Below, piece after piece: positions 46,110 through 54,752 of a DNA stretch of 64,000 bases. The stretch covers positions 1-64,000 of the forward strand of contig NZ_FOBX01000022.1 of assembly GCF_900109945.1 (NCBI RefSeq), written 5' to 3'. The stretch is from Bradyrhizobium sp. OK095 (GTDB lineage Bacteria > Pseudomonadota > Alphaproteobacteria > Rhizobiales > Xanthobacteraceae). Below the pieces are notes generated by a model. That model was not told the origin of the DNA and did no database searches. It saw only the letters and a program-made list of their open reading frames with translations. Each line of letters begins with the position of its first letter. Position 1 is the first letter of the stretch. The translations under genes and the position numbers were made by a program.

Positions 46110-47210
46110 TTACGCGATCAAGGAATAGCTCGTGCTGCGGCCACCAGCAGCGTCCTTTTGCAGGATGCCTTGGCCAATCAAGTCTTCAATGTCGCGGGCA
46201 GCGGTCGCTTGCGACACCTTGACGATTTGCGCCCATTTGGAAGACGTGAGTTTTCCTTCGAAGCCATCGAGCAGGCGGTTCAACATGAGGCGCTGGCGAT
46301 CGTTGAGCGGCTTTGTGCCATGTTGCTTCCAGAACCGTGCCTTGTGCAGCACGTTTTCGATGATCGTTTCGGCGCCGTCGAATGCGCGATCGAGGCAATC
46401 GAGGAACCATTGCAGCCAGCCGGTGATGTCGAGCGTTCCGCGCTGGGTTTTTTCGAGAATGTCGTAGTAGGCGCTTCGCTCTTTTCGGATCTGGGCCGAC
46501 ATGCTGTAGAAACGTTGCTCACTTTGCTCCGAGCGCGCCAGGGACAGATCCGCGATCGCGCGCGCAATGCGGCCATTACCGTCCTCGAACGGATGGATGG
46601 TCACAAACCAGAGATGCGCAATCGCGGCCTTGATGACCGGATCTGATTCCTGACCGGCGTTGAGCCAGTCGAGGAACGCGCTCATCTCGTTCTCAAGCCG
46701 CTTGGCGGCGGGTGCTTCGAAATGGACGTGTTCGCGGCCGACTGGTCCGGAGACGACCTGCATGGCACCGGATTGGTCGGTGCGCCATCCGCCGACAACG
46801 ATCTTCAACATGCCGCTCCGCCCTGTCGGGAAGAGGGCGGCATGCCAGCCGAACAGCCGCTCGGCGGTGATAGGTTGATCGTATGCCTGGGTCGCGTCGA
46901 GCGTCATGTCGACGACGCCCTCGACGTTTCTTTCAGCGGGCGTGAGAGCGCCGATATCGATGCCGAGCCGCCGCGCCAGCGAGGAGCGGACCTGTTTGCG
47001 GTCGAGCATCTCACCTTCGATCTCGCTTGATTTGACGACATCCTCGGTGAGCGTCTGGAGCGAGGCTTCCGCCCGCAAATCGAAGCCGAGACTTTCCATC
47101 CGGCCGAGCAGGCGGCCCTGCTTATGGCGCACCTGTGCCAGGCGCGCGGCGAGCTTGTCTGCGCTCCACCGAAACGCTGGCCAGTCGGCTGTCTCGTGGA
47201 TGTAGGTCAT
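46110..47210 (-). CDS. Fic family protein with N-terminal inhibitory motif and C-terminal winged helix
   Basis: This 366-residue protein has the active Fic motif HPFEDGNGRIAR near residue 215. Fic enzymes transfer AMP or related groups to Ser/Thr/Tyr of targets. An N-terminal S-x-x-x-E-G motif (SSEIEG near residue 62) matches class II self-inhibited Fic proteins. The end contains a winged-helix-like segment, KWAQIVKVSQATAARDIEDLIGQGIL, so it may bind DNA. Five GAGAAT half-sites sit in its promoter. Base composition looks less GC-rich than neighbours, suggesting possible transfer. No antitoxin gene is adjacent. Confidence 0.93.
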   Translation of the reverse strand: MTYIHETADWPAFRWSADKLAARLAQVRHKQGRLLGRMESLGFDLRAEASLQTLTEDVVKSSEIEGEMLDRKQVRSSLARRLGIDIGALTPAERNVEGVVDMTLDATQAYDQPITAERLFGWHAALFPTGRSGMLKIVVGGWRTDQSGAMQVVSGPVGREHVHFEAPAAKRLENEMSAFLDWLNAGQESDPVIKAAIAHLWFVTIHPFEDGNGRIARAIADLSLARSEQSEQRFYSMSAQIRKERSAYYDILEKTQRGTLDITGWLQWFLDCLDRAFDGAETIIENVLHKARFWKQHGTKPLNDRQRLMLNRLLDGFEGKLTSSKWAQIVKVSQATAARDIEDLIGQGILQKDAAGGRSTSYSLIA

Positions 47211-47289
47211 ATTCTCTGCATCTTATGCGGAGAATATAGGGCTCATTCTCGTCACCGTCAAATTATTCTCGTCATTTTCTGAAGAGAAT
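47209..47289 (-). promoter_or_regulatory. Cluster of five GAGAAT/ATTCTC half-sites in the fic promoter
   Basis: ATTCTC occurs at 47211-47216, 47245-47250 and 47265-47270; GAGAAT occurs at 47230-47235 and 47284-47289. The first pair forms ATATTCTC-N13-GAGAATAT and touches the fic start codon. The last two form a second ATTCTC-N13-GAGAAT pair with the same spacing. Confidence 0.65.
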
Positions 47290-47472
47290 ATGGCTATGCC
47301 GCTACTGTGCATGGGGTTGTTTTCGCGATTTTTCTTGGAGCCGTCGCGACCGGCAAAACCCTAAAATTGAACCCAATTCCGCAAGCTTCCCTTGAGCACG
47401 CCTCTTAAGGGCCAGAGAACCTGATCCGGCCTAGGCTGACACCAAATCCAGTCCCGTGCTTTTGGGGAAGCC

Positions 47473-48567
47473 ATGAACGCGCCAGCCAAATCCGCCGTCA
47501 AACGCCGGCTTCTGCTCGCCTCCGACCGGAGCGATGCGAGCGGCGAACTCGCCAGCATCCTGAAATCGGTGGGCGACGTTTCGACGGTGACGACGCAGGA
47601 GATTCCCGAGCAGCCCTCGCGCGATCTCTCCGGTCTCGTCGTCGACATCAATCTGCGCGCGCCCGAGAGCGTGCAGCGTGTGCGTAACAAGTTGCGTGGC
47701 GATGCCTATCGCACGATGCCGCGGCTGTTCGTGCTGGCCGATGCGCTTCATCACGGCACCATGCAGGCTTGGGCGCTGGGCGCCACCGACACGATCTCGC
47801 GGCCGCTCCAGCCCGAGGACATCCTCCAGCGCATCCGCGCTGCCTTCCCGGACACCGCGACCTATGACGCGACCGATCGCGGCAAGACGCTCAACCGCGG
47901 CGTCGAGGCGGCGCATGCGGTGCTGAAGAAGATGTTCGAGAAGCTGCCGCTCGGCGTACCCCTGACCTTCGACGACGTCATCGCCGCCGAGAGCAAGATT
48001 TTGAAAGCGATCAAGCACTCCTCGCTGCGCGAATGGCTGACGACGGTCGGCTGCCACCATGTCGGCAGCTATCGTCACTGTCTGTTCGTCACCGGCTTTG
48101 CCGTCTCCTTCGCGCAGCATCTGGGCATGCGCGAGGACGACCAGCGCCGCCTGACCCGCGCTGCGCTGCTGCATGACGTCGGCAAGGCCTTCGTTCCCTC
48201 CGTGCTGCTCGACAAGCCCGGCAAGCTCACCGACGAGGAGATGGCCGAAGTCCGCCAGCATCCGCGCCGCGGCTATGACGCGCTCGCAGCCCAAGGCGGC
48301 TTCCCGCCGGAGATGCTCGACGTCGTCCTGCATCATCACGAATTCCTCGACGGCACCGGCTATCCGAACGGTCTCTCGTCGAACCAGATCAGCGACATCG
48401 TGCGGGTTACGACCATCGTCGACATCTACGCTGCCCTGGTGGAGAAGCGCGCCTACCGGATGCCCTTCACCCACTCCCGCGCCTTCGCGATGATGGAAGG
48501 CATGGGCAACAAGCTGGACCAGCAGCTGTTGCAGGCGTTCAGGCCGGTGGCGCTGGGGTCGTTCTAA
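47473..48567 (+). CDS. HD-GYP domain protein with degenerate receiver-like N-terminus
   Basis: This 364-residue protein probably degrades cyclic di-GMP. Residues about 1-120 resemble a receiver fold without a clear phosphoacceptor site (SGLVVDINLRAPESV, LFVLADALHHGTM). The HD-GYP part has ALLHDVGKAFVPSVLLDKPG and VVLHHHEFLDGTGYPNGL, with the HD and GYP residues intact. GGGGAAG lies before the ATG. It is followed by an interspersed repeat. Confidence 0.93.
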   Translation: MNAPAKSAVKRRLLLASDRSDASGELASILKSVGDVSTVTTQEIPEQPSRDLSGLVVDINLRAPESVQRVRNKLRGDAYRTMPRLFVLADALHHGTMQAWALGATDTISRPLQPEDILQRIRAAFPDTATYDATDRGKTLNRGVEAAHAVLKKMFEKLPLGVPLTFDDVIAAESKILKAIKHSSLREWLTTVGCHHVGSYRHCLFVTGFAVSFAQHLGMREDDQRRLTRAALLHDVGKAFVPSVLLDKPGKLTDEEMAEVRQHPRRGYDALAAQGGFPPEMLDVVLHHHEFLDGTGYPNGLSSNQISDIVRVTTIVDIYAALVEKRAYRMPFTHSRAFAMMEGMGNKLDQQLLQAFRPVALGSF

Positions 48568-48577
48568 GCGGCGATAG

Positions 48578-48665
48578 TAGGGTGGGTTAGCGAAGCGTAA
48601 CCCACCACGCTTCCGCGTTTGCCGGACGAAGTTGGTGGGTTACGCCTTCGGCTAACCCACCCTAC
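48578..48665. repeat. Interspersed repeat with GTAGGGTGGGTTA inverted ends
   Basis: GTAGGGTGGGTTAGCGAAGC at one end and GCTAACCCACCCTAC at the other are inverse complements over 13 bases. Inner GTAACCCACC and GGTGGGTTAC form a second pair. It fills the gap between two convergent genes. Similar elements are widespread in Bradyrhizobium. Confidence 0.88.
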
Positions 48666-48668
48666 GAC

Positions 48669-50249
48669 TTACCCCAGCAACTTCCTCAACTCCGCCTTCG
48701 CCACCTTCTCCAGTGTCGAGCGCGGCATGTCGTCGACGAACCTGATCTCGCGCGGCACCTTGAAGTCGGCGAGGCCCGTGCGACAGGCGGCCATCACGCT
48801 GTCATGCAGATCGGCCGCAGCGCCCGCGACGCCGCCATGCGGGATGATGAAGACGACCGGCACCTCGTCCAGCATCGGATGCTTCTGCGCCACCACCGCC
48901 GCCTCGCGCACACCCGGCACCACCGCAATCACCTGCTCGATCTCGGACGCCGCGACGTTCTCGCCGCCGACCTTCAGCATGTCTTTGGCGCGGTCGCCGA
49001 ACTTGAGGAAGCCGTTTGTCAGACGCTCGACGCGGTCGCCGGTGAGAAAGAAGCCGTGCTCGTCAAAACTTTCGCGCGTCGCCGTCTCGTTGTGCAGATA
49101 TTCGGCGAACAGCGACAGGCCGGGAACACCCTTGATCGAGAGATTGCCGGTGTCGCCGATTTCGGTCGGCCGTCCGTCATCGTCGGTGATGCGGATCTGA
49201 TATTCGCTCGCGGCGCGGCCGATCGACATCGGGATGTTGGGCTGGTCGACCTCGCCGATGATGCCGTGGGTGATGGTCTCGGTCATGCCCCACCAGCCGA
49301 TCATCTTGATGCCGAACGCGGCAAACGGCGGCGGCTCGTTGATCGCGGTGCCCCACAGGCGGAATTTGTGGTCTTTCGGGATCTCCTGCTCGAGCAGCGC
49401 CTTCATGCAGAACGGAATGGTCGAGGTCCAGGTCGAGCCGTGCTCGCGCGCCACGCCCCAGAACCTGCTTGCCGAGAAACGCGGCTGGATCACGCAGGTG
49501 GCGCCAACCCACAGCGTCGCCAGCATGGAATAGGCCAGCGCATTGGTGTGGAACAGCGGCAGATAGACCTGGTGCACGTCGCCGGCGTGCAGGTCCTCAT
49601 GCGCGGCGTTGATCTTGGCGCCCCACAGCGCGTTGGCGTGAGTCCAGAGCACCGCCTTCGGGCGTGACGTCGTGCCTGACGTGTACTGCACGCTGCACGG
49701 TGCGAGTGGATCGGTCGCGCGCTGCGGGCGATCGGCGCTGTCGGCAAACAGGGATTCAAAACTGTCGCCGCGTGAAACCGTCTGCTGGGGCGCCGCGCCC
49801 GCATCATGCGAGGTCACCGCCATCCAGCGGATGTTGCGGCAGTTCTGCGCGACGATCTCGGCATAGGCCGGCTGTGTGATCGCAGCGATGGCGCCGCAAT
49901 GATCGGCAAAATATGCGATCTCGGCCGGCGCCGAGCGGGTGTTGGTGGTCACCGCGATGGCCCCTAACTCGACGCAGGCAAACCAAGCCTGCAATGCCTC
50001 AATGCAATTGTCGAGATGAATGAGCACGTACTCACCGGGCTTGACCCCGCGCCTGACCAGCCCCGCCGCGAGCGCGCCGACCCGTTCGTGAAACTCGCCA
50101 TAGCTCCAGCGCCGCGCCGGCGCGTCGAACGGCGCCCAGATCAGGAACGGATGATCGCGCCGAACCTCGGCGCGCATCCTCAAGAGCCAGGGTACGTCGA
50201 GCCCATCGAACGGGCCTACGATTCCGGCTGAGGTTTGTTTGATGGCCAT
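48669..50249 (-). CDS. AMP-binding acyl-CoA ligase (crotonobetaine/fatty acid ligase-like)
   Basis: This 526-residue ANL enzyme has the P-loop YTSGTTSRPKAVLWTHAN near residue 175 and GWWGMTETITHGI. Later motifs are LTGDRVERL and GRAKDMLKVGG-like FGDRAKDMLKVGGENV. The catalytic C-terminal Lys lies in STLEKVAKAEL. The acid it activates is unknown. A strong GGGAGGAC ribosome site fixes the ATG at 50249 over 28 further open codons. It follows the VOC gene at 50343 on the same strand, which could be cotranscribed. Confidence 0.93.
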   Translation of the reverse strand: MAIKQTSAGIVGPFDGLDVPWLLRMRAEVRRDHPFLIWAPFDAPARRWSYGEFHERVGALAAGLVRRGVKPGEYVLIHLDNCIEALQAWFACVELGAIAVTTNTRSAPAEIAYFADHCGAIAAITQPAYAEIVAQNCRNIRWMAVTSHDAGAAPQQTVSRGDSFESLFADSADRPQRATDPLAPCSVQYTSGTTSRPKAVLWTHANALWGAKINAAHEDLHAGDVHQVYLPLFHTNALAYSMLATLWVGATCVIQPRFSASRFWGVAREHGSTWTSTIPFCMKALLEQEIPKDHKFRLWGTAINEPPPFAAFGIKMIGWWGMTETITHGIIGEVDQPNIPMSIGRAASEYQIRITDDDGRPTEIGDTGNLSIKGVPGLSLFAEYLHNETATRESFDEHGFFLTGDRVERLTNGFLKFGDRAKDMLKVGGENVAASEIEQVIAVVPGVREAAVVAQKHPMLDEVPVVFIIPHGGVAGAAADLHDSVMAACRTGLADFKVPREIRFVDDMPRSTLEKVAKAELRKLLG

Positions 50250-50342
50250 GTGTCCTCCCGCGCAGCCTGCATCTTGATGGCGGCTGTCTTCGGATGATTG
50301 CGTCTTCCTGCCATCGGATGGCGCGGGACGCAAATGGACGCG

Positions 50343-50753
50343 TCAATCCTCGTACGACGAAATCTCGATCAGGCTGCCATCCGGGTCCCGGCAATAGACC
50401 GAGCGCAGCGTGCCGCGGGCGCCCTGCTTGGGAACCGGGCCTTCCTCGATCGCGACGCCATGTGCCTTCAAATGCGCCACCACCTCGTCGGGCGCGGCGG
50501 AGGTCAGGAAGCACAGATCCTCGCTGCCGGCGGTCTGATGGTCCGCGGTGAACCATTCGACCTTGTCGGCATCGCGCGGCCGGACGTTGATCTTCTGGTT
50601 ACCGAATTGAAGAGAAGTCCGCGGCGCTTTGTCGCCGCCGGGCTCGAATACCTTGACTTCCATGCCCAGGATCTTGCGATACCACTCGGTGGTCACAGGG
50701 ACGTCGGCGACGTTGATCACGAGATGATCGAGAGCTTCGACCTTGACCGGCAT
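50343..50753 (-). CDS. VOC (glyoxalase/dioxygenase fold) family protein
   Basis: This 136-residue protein has the paired beta-alpha-beta-beta-beta modules of the VOC fold. It opens LDHLVINVADVPVTTEWYRK (metal-ligand His), with VYCRDPDGSLIEISSYED (metal-ligand Glu) at the end. Reactions range from lyase to dioxygenase to resistance binding; none is specified here. AAAGGATAAGG lies upstream of the ATG. It is transcribed ahead of the acyl-CoA ligase gene. Confidence 0.92.
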   Translation of the reverse strand: MPVKVEALDHLVINVADVPVTTEWYRKILGMEVKVFEPGGDKAPRTSLQFGNQKINVRPRDADKVEWFTADHQTAGSEDLCFLTSAAPDEVVAHLKAHGVAIEEGPVPKQGARGTLRSVYCRDPDGSLIEISSYED

Positions 50754-50894
50754 GCCTTATCCTTTCGTCGTGATGCGCGCCGCACACTATCCGCCTTTGG
50801 CAAGCTTTGTTACAACCGCAATGACGCCACTTTCAAGATATCCGGCCTTCAAGAACAACGCTCGTTGAAGAACAACACTGGGAGAACCCTTGAG

Positions 50895-51869
50895 ATGATC
50901 ACTCGCCGTAACGCGCTGGGCCTGCTTGCCGCCACGCCTCTTGCAGCCAGCCCGCTGTCGAAAGCCTTTGCCGCCGACTATCCGTCCCGGCCGGTGAAGT
51001 TCGTGGTCGGCTATCCCCCGGGCGGCGCCACCGACATTCTGGCCCGGTTGATCGGCCAGCGGCTGTCGGAAAAGTTCGGCCAGCAATTCGTGGTCGAGAA
51101 CAAGCCGGGCGCCGGCAACAATATCGGCACCGAATCCGTCGTCAACGCCGAGCCCGATGGCTACACCGTGCTGCTGGTCAATCCGGCCAACTACATCAAC
51201 TCCACGCTCTACACCAACCTCAAGTTCAACTTCGTGCGCGACATCGCGCCGATTGCCGCGTTCCAGCGCGTGCCGAACGTGATGACCGTGAACAAGGACG
51301 TGCCGGCCAAGACCGTCGCCGAGTTCATCGACTATGTGAAGGCCAATCCCGGCAAGGTGAACATGGCCTCCTCCGGCAACGGCACCTCGGTGCATCTGTC
51401 CGGCGAGATGTTCATGGCGATGACCGGCTGCAAGATGCAGCACGTGCCCTATCGTGGCGCTGCGCTCGCGATCACCGACATGCTCGGCGGCCAGGTGCAG
51501 GTGATCTTCGACAACATGCCCTCGATCATCCAGCACATCCGCTCCGACTCGCTGCGTGCGCTCGGCGTCACCACGGCGCAGCGTTCGCCGCAGCTCCCCG
51601 ACGTGCCCGCGATCGGCGAGACCGTGAAGGACTACGAGGCGAGCGCGCTGTTCGGCATGGGTGCGCCGAAGAACATGCCCAAGGACATGATCGCCAAGCT
51701 GAACACCGAGATCAACGCGCTAATGAAGGAGCCCGACATGACCAAGCGCCTGGTCGAGCTCGGCGGCGATCCGTTGGTGCTGACGCCGGAGGCCTTCGGC
51801 AAGGAGGTCGAGGCCGAGACCGCGAAGTGGAAGAAGGTCGTCGAGTTCGCCGGCCTGAAGGTCGAGTAG
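50895..51869 (+). CDS. Tripartite tricarboxylate transporter substrate-binding protein (TctC/Bug family)
   Basis: This 324-residue periplasmic protein has a twin-arginine-like signal (MITRRNALGLLAATPLAA, cleavage near AFA-AD). The Bug opening follows: YPSRPVKFVVGYPPGGATDI. Later segments VPYRGAALAITDMLGGQV and LGVTTAQRSPQLPDVP are typical. It captures a carboxylate for a TctAB transporter, but no tctA or tctB is adjacent, as is common for orphan Bug proteins. GGGAGAA precedes the ATG at 50895. An intrinsic terminator follows. Confidence 0.95.
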   Translation: MITRRNALGLLAATPLAASPLSKAFAADYPSRPVKFVVGYPPGGATDILARLIGQRLSEKFGQQFVVENKPGAGNNIGTESVVNAEPDGYTVLLVNPANYINSTLYTNLKFNFVRDIAPIAAFQRVPNVMTVNKDVPAKTVAEFIDYVKANPGKVNMASSGNGTSVHLSGEMFMAMTGCKMQHVPYRGAALAITDMLGGQVQVIFDNMPSIIQHIRSDSLRALGVTTAQRSPQLPDVPAIGETVKDYEASALFGMGAPKNMPKDMIAKLNTEINALMKEPDMTKRLVELGGDPLVLTPEAFGKEVEAETAKWKKVVEFAGLKVE

Positions 51870-51893
51870 CGATCTTGTGATGGCGAGAAACGG

Positions 51894-51920
51894 AGCCCTG
51901 CCATCAGGCAGGGCTTTTTT
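51894..51920 (+). terminator. Intrinsic terminator of the TctC-type gene
   Basis: AGCCCTGCC, loop ATCA, GGCAGGGCT and a T-run form a strong hairpin terminator 25 bases after the stop. Confidence 0.95.
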
Positions 51921-52019
51921 CTTGCGTGGTCTGTTCCGTTGATCTGGAATAAAACGGCGCGGCGAAACCTGATGATAGATGGCGCCGTATCTCGCGCCAC
52001 CAAGAGAGGAGTTGGGATC

Positions 52020-52298
52020 ATGCGCAAGACGCAATTGGCGCTGCTGACGCTCGGTGCGACGGTCCTTGCCGGTGTTGCCACCGTCACACCCGCCGCGGCC
52101 CGCGACTATCCCTGGTGCGCCCAGGGCGGCGGATATGACTATCCCGGCGATTGCACCTACAGCACCTATGAACAATGTCAGGCCAGTGTGTCGGGCCGGC
52201 TCATGGCGTGCGGATCCAATCCGCTTGTCGCCTACGGGCAGGCGCCGCAGCCGCAGCCTCAGCCACGCCGGCGCGCGCGGCACGTTGCGCCGTACTAG
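52020..52298 (+). CDS. DUF3551 domain-containing small secreted protein
   Basis: This 92-residue protein has a signal peptide (MRKTQLALLTLGATVLAGVA, cleavage near AAA-RD). The DUF3551 pattern follows: YPWCAQGGGYDYPGDCTYS and YEQCQASVSGRLMACGSNP, with four conserved Cys likely paired. A Pro/Gln/Arg tail ends the protein. Function is unknown; the family is abundant in Bradyrhizobium. GAGAGGAG lies before the ATG, preferred over an in-frame start 27 codons upstream. Confidence 0.9.
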   Translation: MRKTQLALLTLGATVLAGVATVTPAAARDYPWCAQGGGYDYPGDCTYSTYEQCQASVSGRLMACGSNPLVAYGQAPQPQPQPRRRARHVAPY

Positions 52299-52406
52299 CC
52301 GCGCGCCTTCAGCGCTCTGACGATCGGGCCTTGTCCCGATCAAATCGTCGTGCAGGCCTGCGTACGCGGGTTCCTGCTTGACGCGCTGCTGCTTGCGCCT
52401 AGACTA

Positions 52407-52418
52407 AACCATATGGTT
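52407..52418. promoter_or_regulatory. Palindrome AACCATATGGTT over the arsR start codon
   Basis: A perfect 12-base palindrome contains the ATG at 52413. Position and symmetry fit an autoregulatory operator of the ArsR-type protein. A near-copy (11 of 12 bases) is at 13145-13156. Confidence 0.65.
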
Positions 52419-52877
52419 AAGTATCAGGGCGAGGCCCTCGACCGAACCTTTGCGGCGCTCTCTGATCCGACGCGGCGGGCACTTCTGGCCCGCCTCGGCG
52501 AGCAGGACAGCCTGTCGGTGAGCGAGCTGGCCGCACCGTTTCCGGTCTCGCTGCCGGCGATCATGAAGCATCTCGACGTGCTCACGGATGCAGGCCTGAT
52601 CGTGCGCGAGAAGACCGGGCGCACGGTGGTTTGCCGGCTCACCGCGCAGCCGATGCAACAGGCGGTAGGCTGGCTCAATCACTACGCGCAGTTCTGGTCC
52701 GACAATCTCGATCGTCTTGCCGCCTTCGTGGAGGAAGAGACATGGCCAACGCAGCCGTCAACACCAATCCCACAGCCGAACCACCAGGCCTTGAACGTCC
52801 AAGCCTTACGCTCACGCGCCGGCTCCGCGCGCGGCCGGAAAAAGTCTACGCCGCCTGGACGCAAGCCGCGCAGCTGA
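52413..52877 (+). CDS. ArsR-family winged-helix regulator (SRPBCC-linked type)
   Basis: This 154-residue protein has a winged helix in residues about 5-95: ALDRTFAALSDPTRRALLARL, then SVSELAAPFPVSLPAIMKHL as the recognition region. No metal-binding Cys pair is present, so it is not an arsenic or zinc sensor. Regulators of this subgroup usually pair with an AHSA1/SRPBCC gene, as here. The last 45 residues are Pro/Arg-rich and overlap the next gene by 136 bases in another frame, which looks like a lost stop. Confidence 0.9.
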   Translation: MVKYQGEALDRTFAALSDPTRRALLARLGEQDSLSVSELAAPFPVSLPAIMKHLDVLTDAGLIVREKTGRTVVCRLTAQPMQQAVGWLNHYAQFWSDNLDRLAAFVEEETWPTQPSTPIPQPNHQALNVQALRSRAGSARGRKKSTPPGRKPRS

Positions 52878-53221
52878 TGCGATGGTTCGGGCCGCCGAAC
52901 ATGACGCCGGCGACGCTGAATGCCGAGCTCGACGTTCGCACCGGTGGCCGCTACCGCATCAGCTTCACCCGCGATGACGGCGAATATTTCGAGGCAGGGG
53001 GCACCTATCGTGAGGTCGTGCCGAACGAGCGTCTTGTGTTCACCTGGGCCTGGCACTCGACGCCGGAGCGTGAATCGCTGGTGACGATCACGCTGAAGCC
53101 GGACAGCGACGGCACGCTGATGATCTTTCATCACGCCCAGTTCTTCGACGAGACCGCGCGCGACAACCACCAGCGCGGCTGGGCCTCATTCTTCGACAAG
53201 CTCGATGCCTTCGTCGCCTGA
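52742..53221 (+). CDS. SRPBCC (AHSA1-like) domain protein
   Basis: This 159-residue protein has the helix-grip fold of the AHSA1 family. Landmarks are LTRRLRARPEKVYAAWTQAA, MRWFGPPNMTP, DVRTGGRYRISF and the closing RGWASFFDKLDAFV. These proteins bind hydrophobic ligands; the ligand is unknown. Pairing with the upstream ArsR-type gene is a conserved arrangement. The start overlaps arsR by 136 bases and lacks a clear ribosome site apart from GGAGGAAGAGA seven bases upstream. Confidence 0.92.
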   Translation: MANAAVNTNPTAEPPGLERPSLTLTRRLRARPEKVYAAWTQAAQLMRWFGPPNMTPATLNAELDVRTGGRYRISFTRDDGEYFEAGGTYREVVPNERLVFTWAWHSTPERESLVTITLKPDSDGTLMIFHHAQFFDETARDNHQRGWASFFDKLDAFVA

Positions 53222-53315
53222 CACCATGAGCCGCAGGCGGCGAAGGAGACGTGCTGCCACGGGTGAGGGGATTTGGCTCCGGTAAGGATGACAGGATTGG
53301 CAGCGTCGCCTCTCG

Positions 53316-54566
53316 CTACCTCTTCGCGTCCGCCTGCTCCGTCGCGTTGCACGAGATCAACATCGTATACGGCCGCGCGTTGCCGGCGATGTCGGTGGTC
53401 TTGAGCTCGGCCTTCGGCTCTGCCGTTTGGTACGGCACCACCGAATTGTCGAGGAAGTCGCGCAGTGCGCCCGTTTTGATGGCGAAATTGATGTTCTCAG
53501 GAATATTGCCGGTCGCCGCGACAATACGGAGGGCGTCCACTTTTCCGGTGACCACGCCCACGACTTGGCCGGTGTTGTCGAACAGCGGGCCGCCGCTATT
53601 GCCGGGCTGCACGGGTGCGCTGATCTGCAGAAAGCGCGTGTCGTTGCGAATGCCGCTGAGCGAGCTCACGATACCGGTCGTCACCGTGAAGTCCGAGGTC
53701 AGCATTCCATGATAGGGGAAGCCGATCGCGATGATGGAATCGCCCGAGCGGATCGAACGGTCGCGGATTCGGACGAAATCTTTGAATGTCGTGGTCGACG
53801 GCGCTTGCAACAGGGCGAGGTCGTTGTTGGCATCGCTCGACACGACGCGCAAAGTCACCGCCGCCTCGCCGGTGAGGTTACCCTTGATGTCGCCAGCGCA
53901 ACCTTTGATCACATGGTTGTTGGTGACAACGTGTCCGTTGGGACTGACCACGAAACCGGTGCCAAAGTAGCTTTCAGCCCGTCCCTGTTTGGGAGCGGAA
54001 GGCGCGCCTTGCTTGTCGGCAGCCACTGTGGGTTTAGCCGCGACCTTGGTGAAGTCGCCGGCCTTGTCGAGCCCGTCGGCTTTCACCTTGGTCACGCAAT
54101 TGGCCAATGCCGCGATTACGGGGCCGGTCGAGGTCAGGTCGAAGTTCAGGACCGCGCGGCCGGCCGTCGCCACCATCAGGCTCGCCTTCTGAAACGCGCG
54201 CACCACGTTGACCGGCATGATAGCCGTGAGCATGTTGGGCTGGTACGCCGTGGCGTACAACCTGGCTTGCCCCTGCCCGTCAAAGGTCACGTCGATCGCG
54301 GCATTCTCGCCCTTGTCGAACTTGTAGCTGGGACTCGCAAAGGCGAGCGACCATGTGCCGGCGGCATTTTGGCTGACGACGAGGATGACGCCATTCGCAT
54401 AAGGCGTCGTCGCCGCGCAATGGGAGAAAGCGCCCGTCGCGTCATTGCTGAAGGCGCCGCCGATCCAGTTGCCGACATTGACGGAGCCGAACGGGCCCTT
54501 TGCATGCGCCATTCCCGCGATGCTGACTTGCAACAGTGACGCAACGACCAATGACTTAAGCCACAT
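53316..54566 (-). CDS. Secreted trypsin-like serine protease (HtrA-type catalytic domain)
   Basis: This 416-residue protein has a signal peptide (cleavage near AHA-KG, residue 23). An N-terminal domain of unknown type (about 24-165) is followed by a trypsin-2 catalytic domain at about 195-370. The triad is His in HVVTNNHVI, Asp in SDANNDLALL and Ser in QPGNSGGPLFD. No PDZ domain follows, unlike DegP. It likely acts in the periplasm. It is divergent from the membrane protein gene, with a shared control region at 54567-54752. Confidence 0.92.
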   Translation of the reverse strand: MWLKSLVVASLLQVSIAGMAHAKGPFGSVNVGNWIGGAFSNDATGAFSHCAATTPYANGVILVVSQNAAGTWSLAFASPSYKFDKGENAAIDVTFDGQGQARLYATAYQPNMLTAIMPVNVVRAFQKASLMVATAGRAVLNFDLTSTGPVIAALANCVTKVKADGLDKAGDFTKVAAKPTVAADKQGAPSAPKQGRAESYFGTGFVVSPNGHVVTNNHVIKGCAGDIKGNLTGEAAVTLRVVSSDANNDLALLQAPSTTTFKDFVRIRDRSIRSGDSIIAIGFPYHGMLTSDFTVTTGIVSSLSGIRNDTRFLQISAPVQPGNSGGPLFDNTGQVVGVVTGKVDALRIVAATGNIPENINFAIKTGALRDFLDNSVVPYQTAEPKAELKTTDIAGNARPYTMLISCNATEQADAKR

Positions 54567-54681
54567 ACTTCCCCCCGGAACGCCTTTGCATCCATCTTAT
54601 CCGTGGGAGGAGGTGCGGCGCAACCGGCAGTTGTTCGCGCGAGGGCGGCTTTCCGGCTTGCCTTTACTTTGCGATGCGATA

Positions 54682-54700
54682 TACTTTGCAATACAAAGTA
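54682..54700. promoter_or_regulatory. Operator TACTTTG-CAATA-CAAAGTA before the membrane protein/regulator pair
   Basis: The seven-base arms are exact inverse complements. An extra half-site, TACTTTG, lies at 54665-54671, 17 bases upstream in direct orientation. The same core recurs over the uppS start at 55753-55769. Confidence 0.7.
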
Positions 54701-54752
54701 ACGGGGTGGGCAATCCCGGACAATTGGGCGGAGCGGGGCTTTGGCGTTGCCG

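Noticed and set aside
49790..50240. Frameshift in the second acyl-CoA ligase N-terminus
   Set aside because: The frame is continuous from the ATG at 50249 with all expected motifs; the competing frames are shadows.
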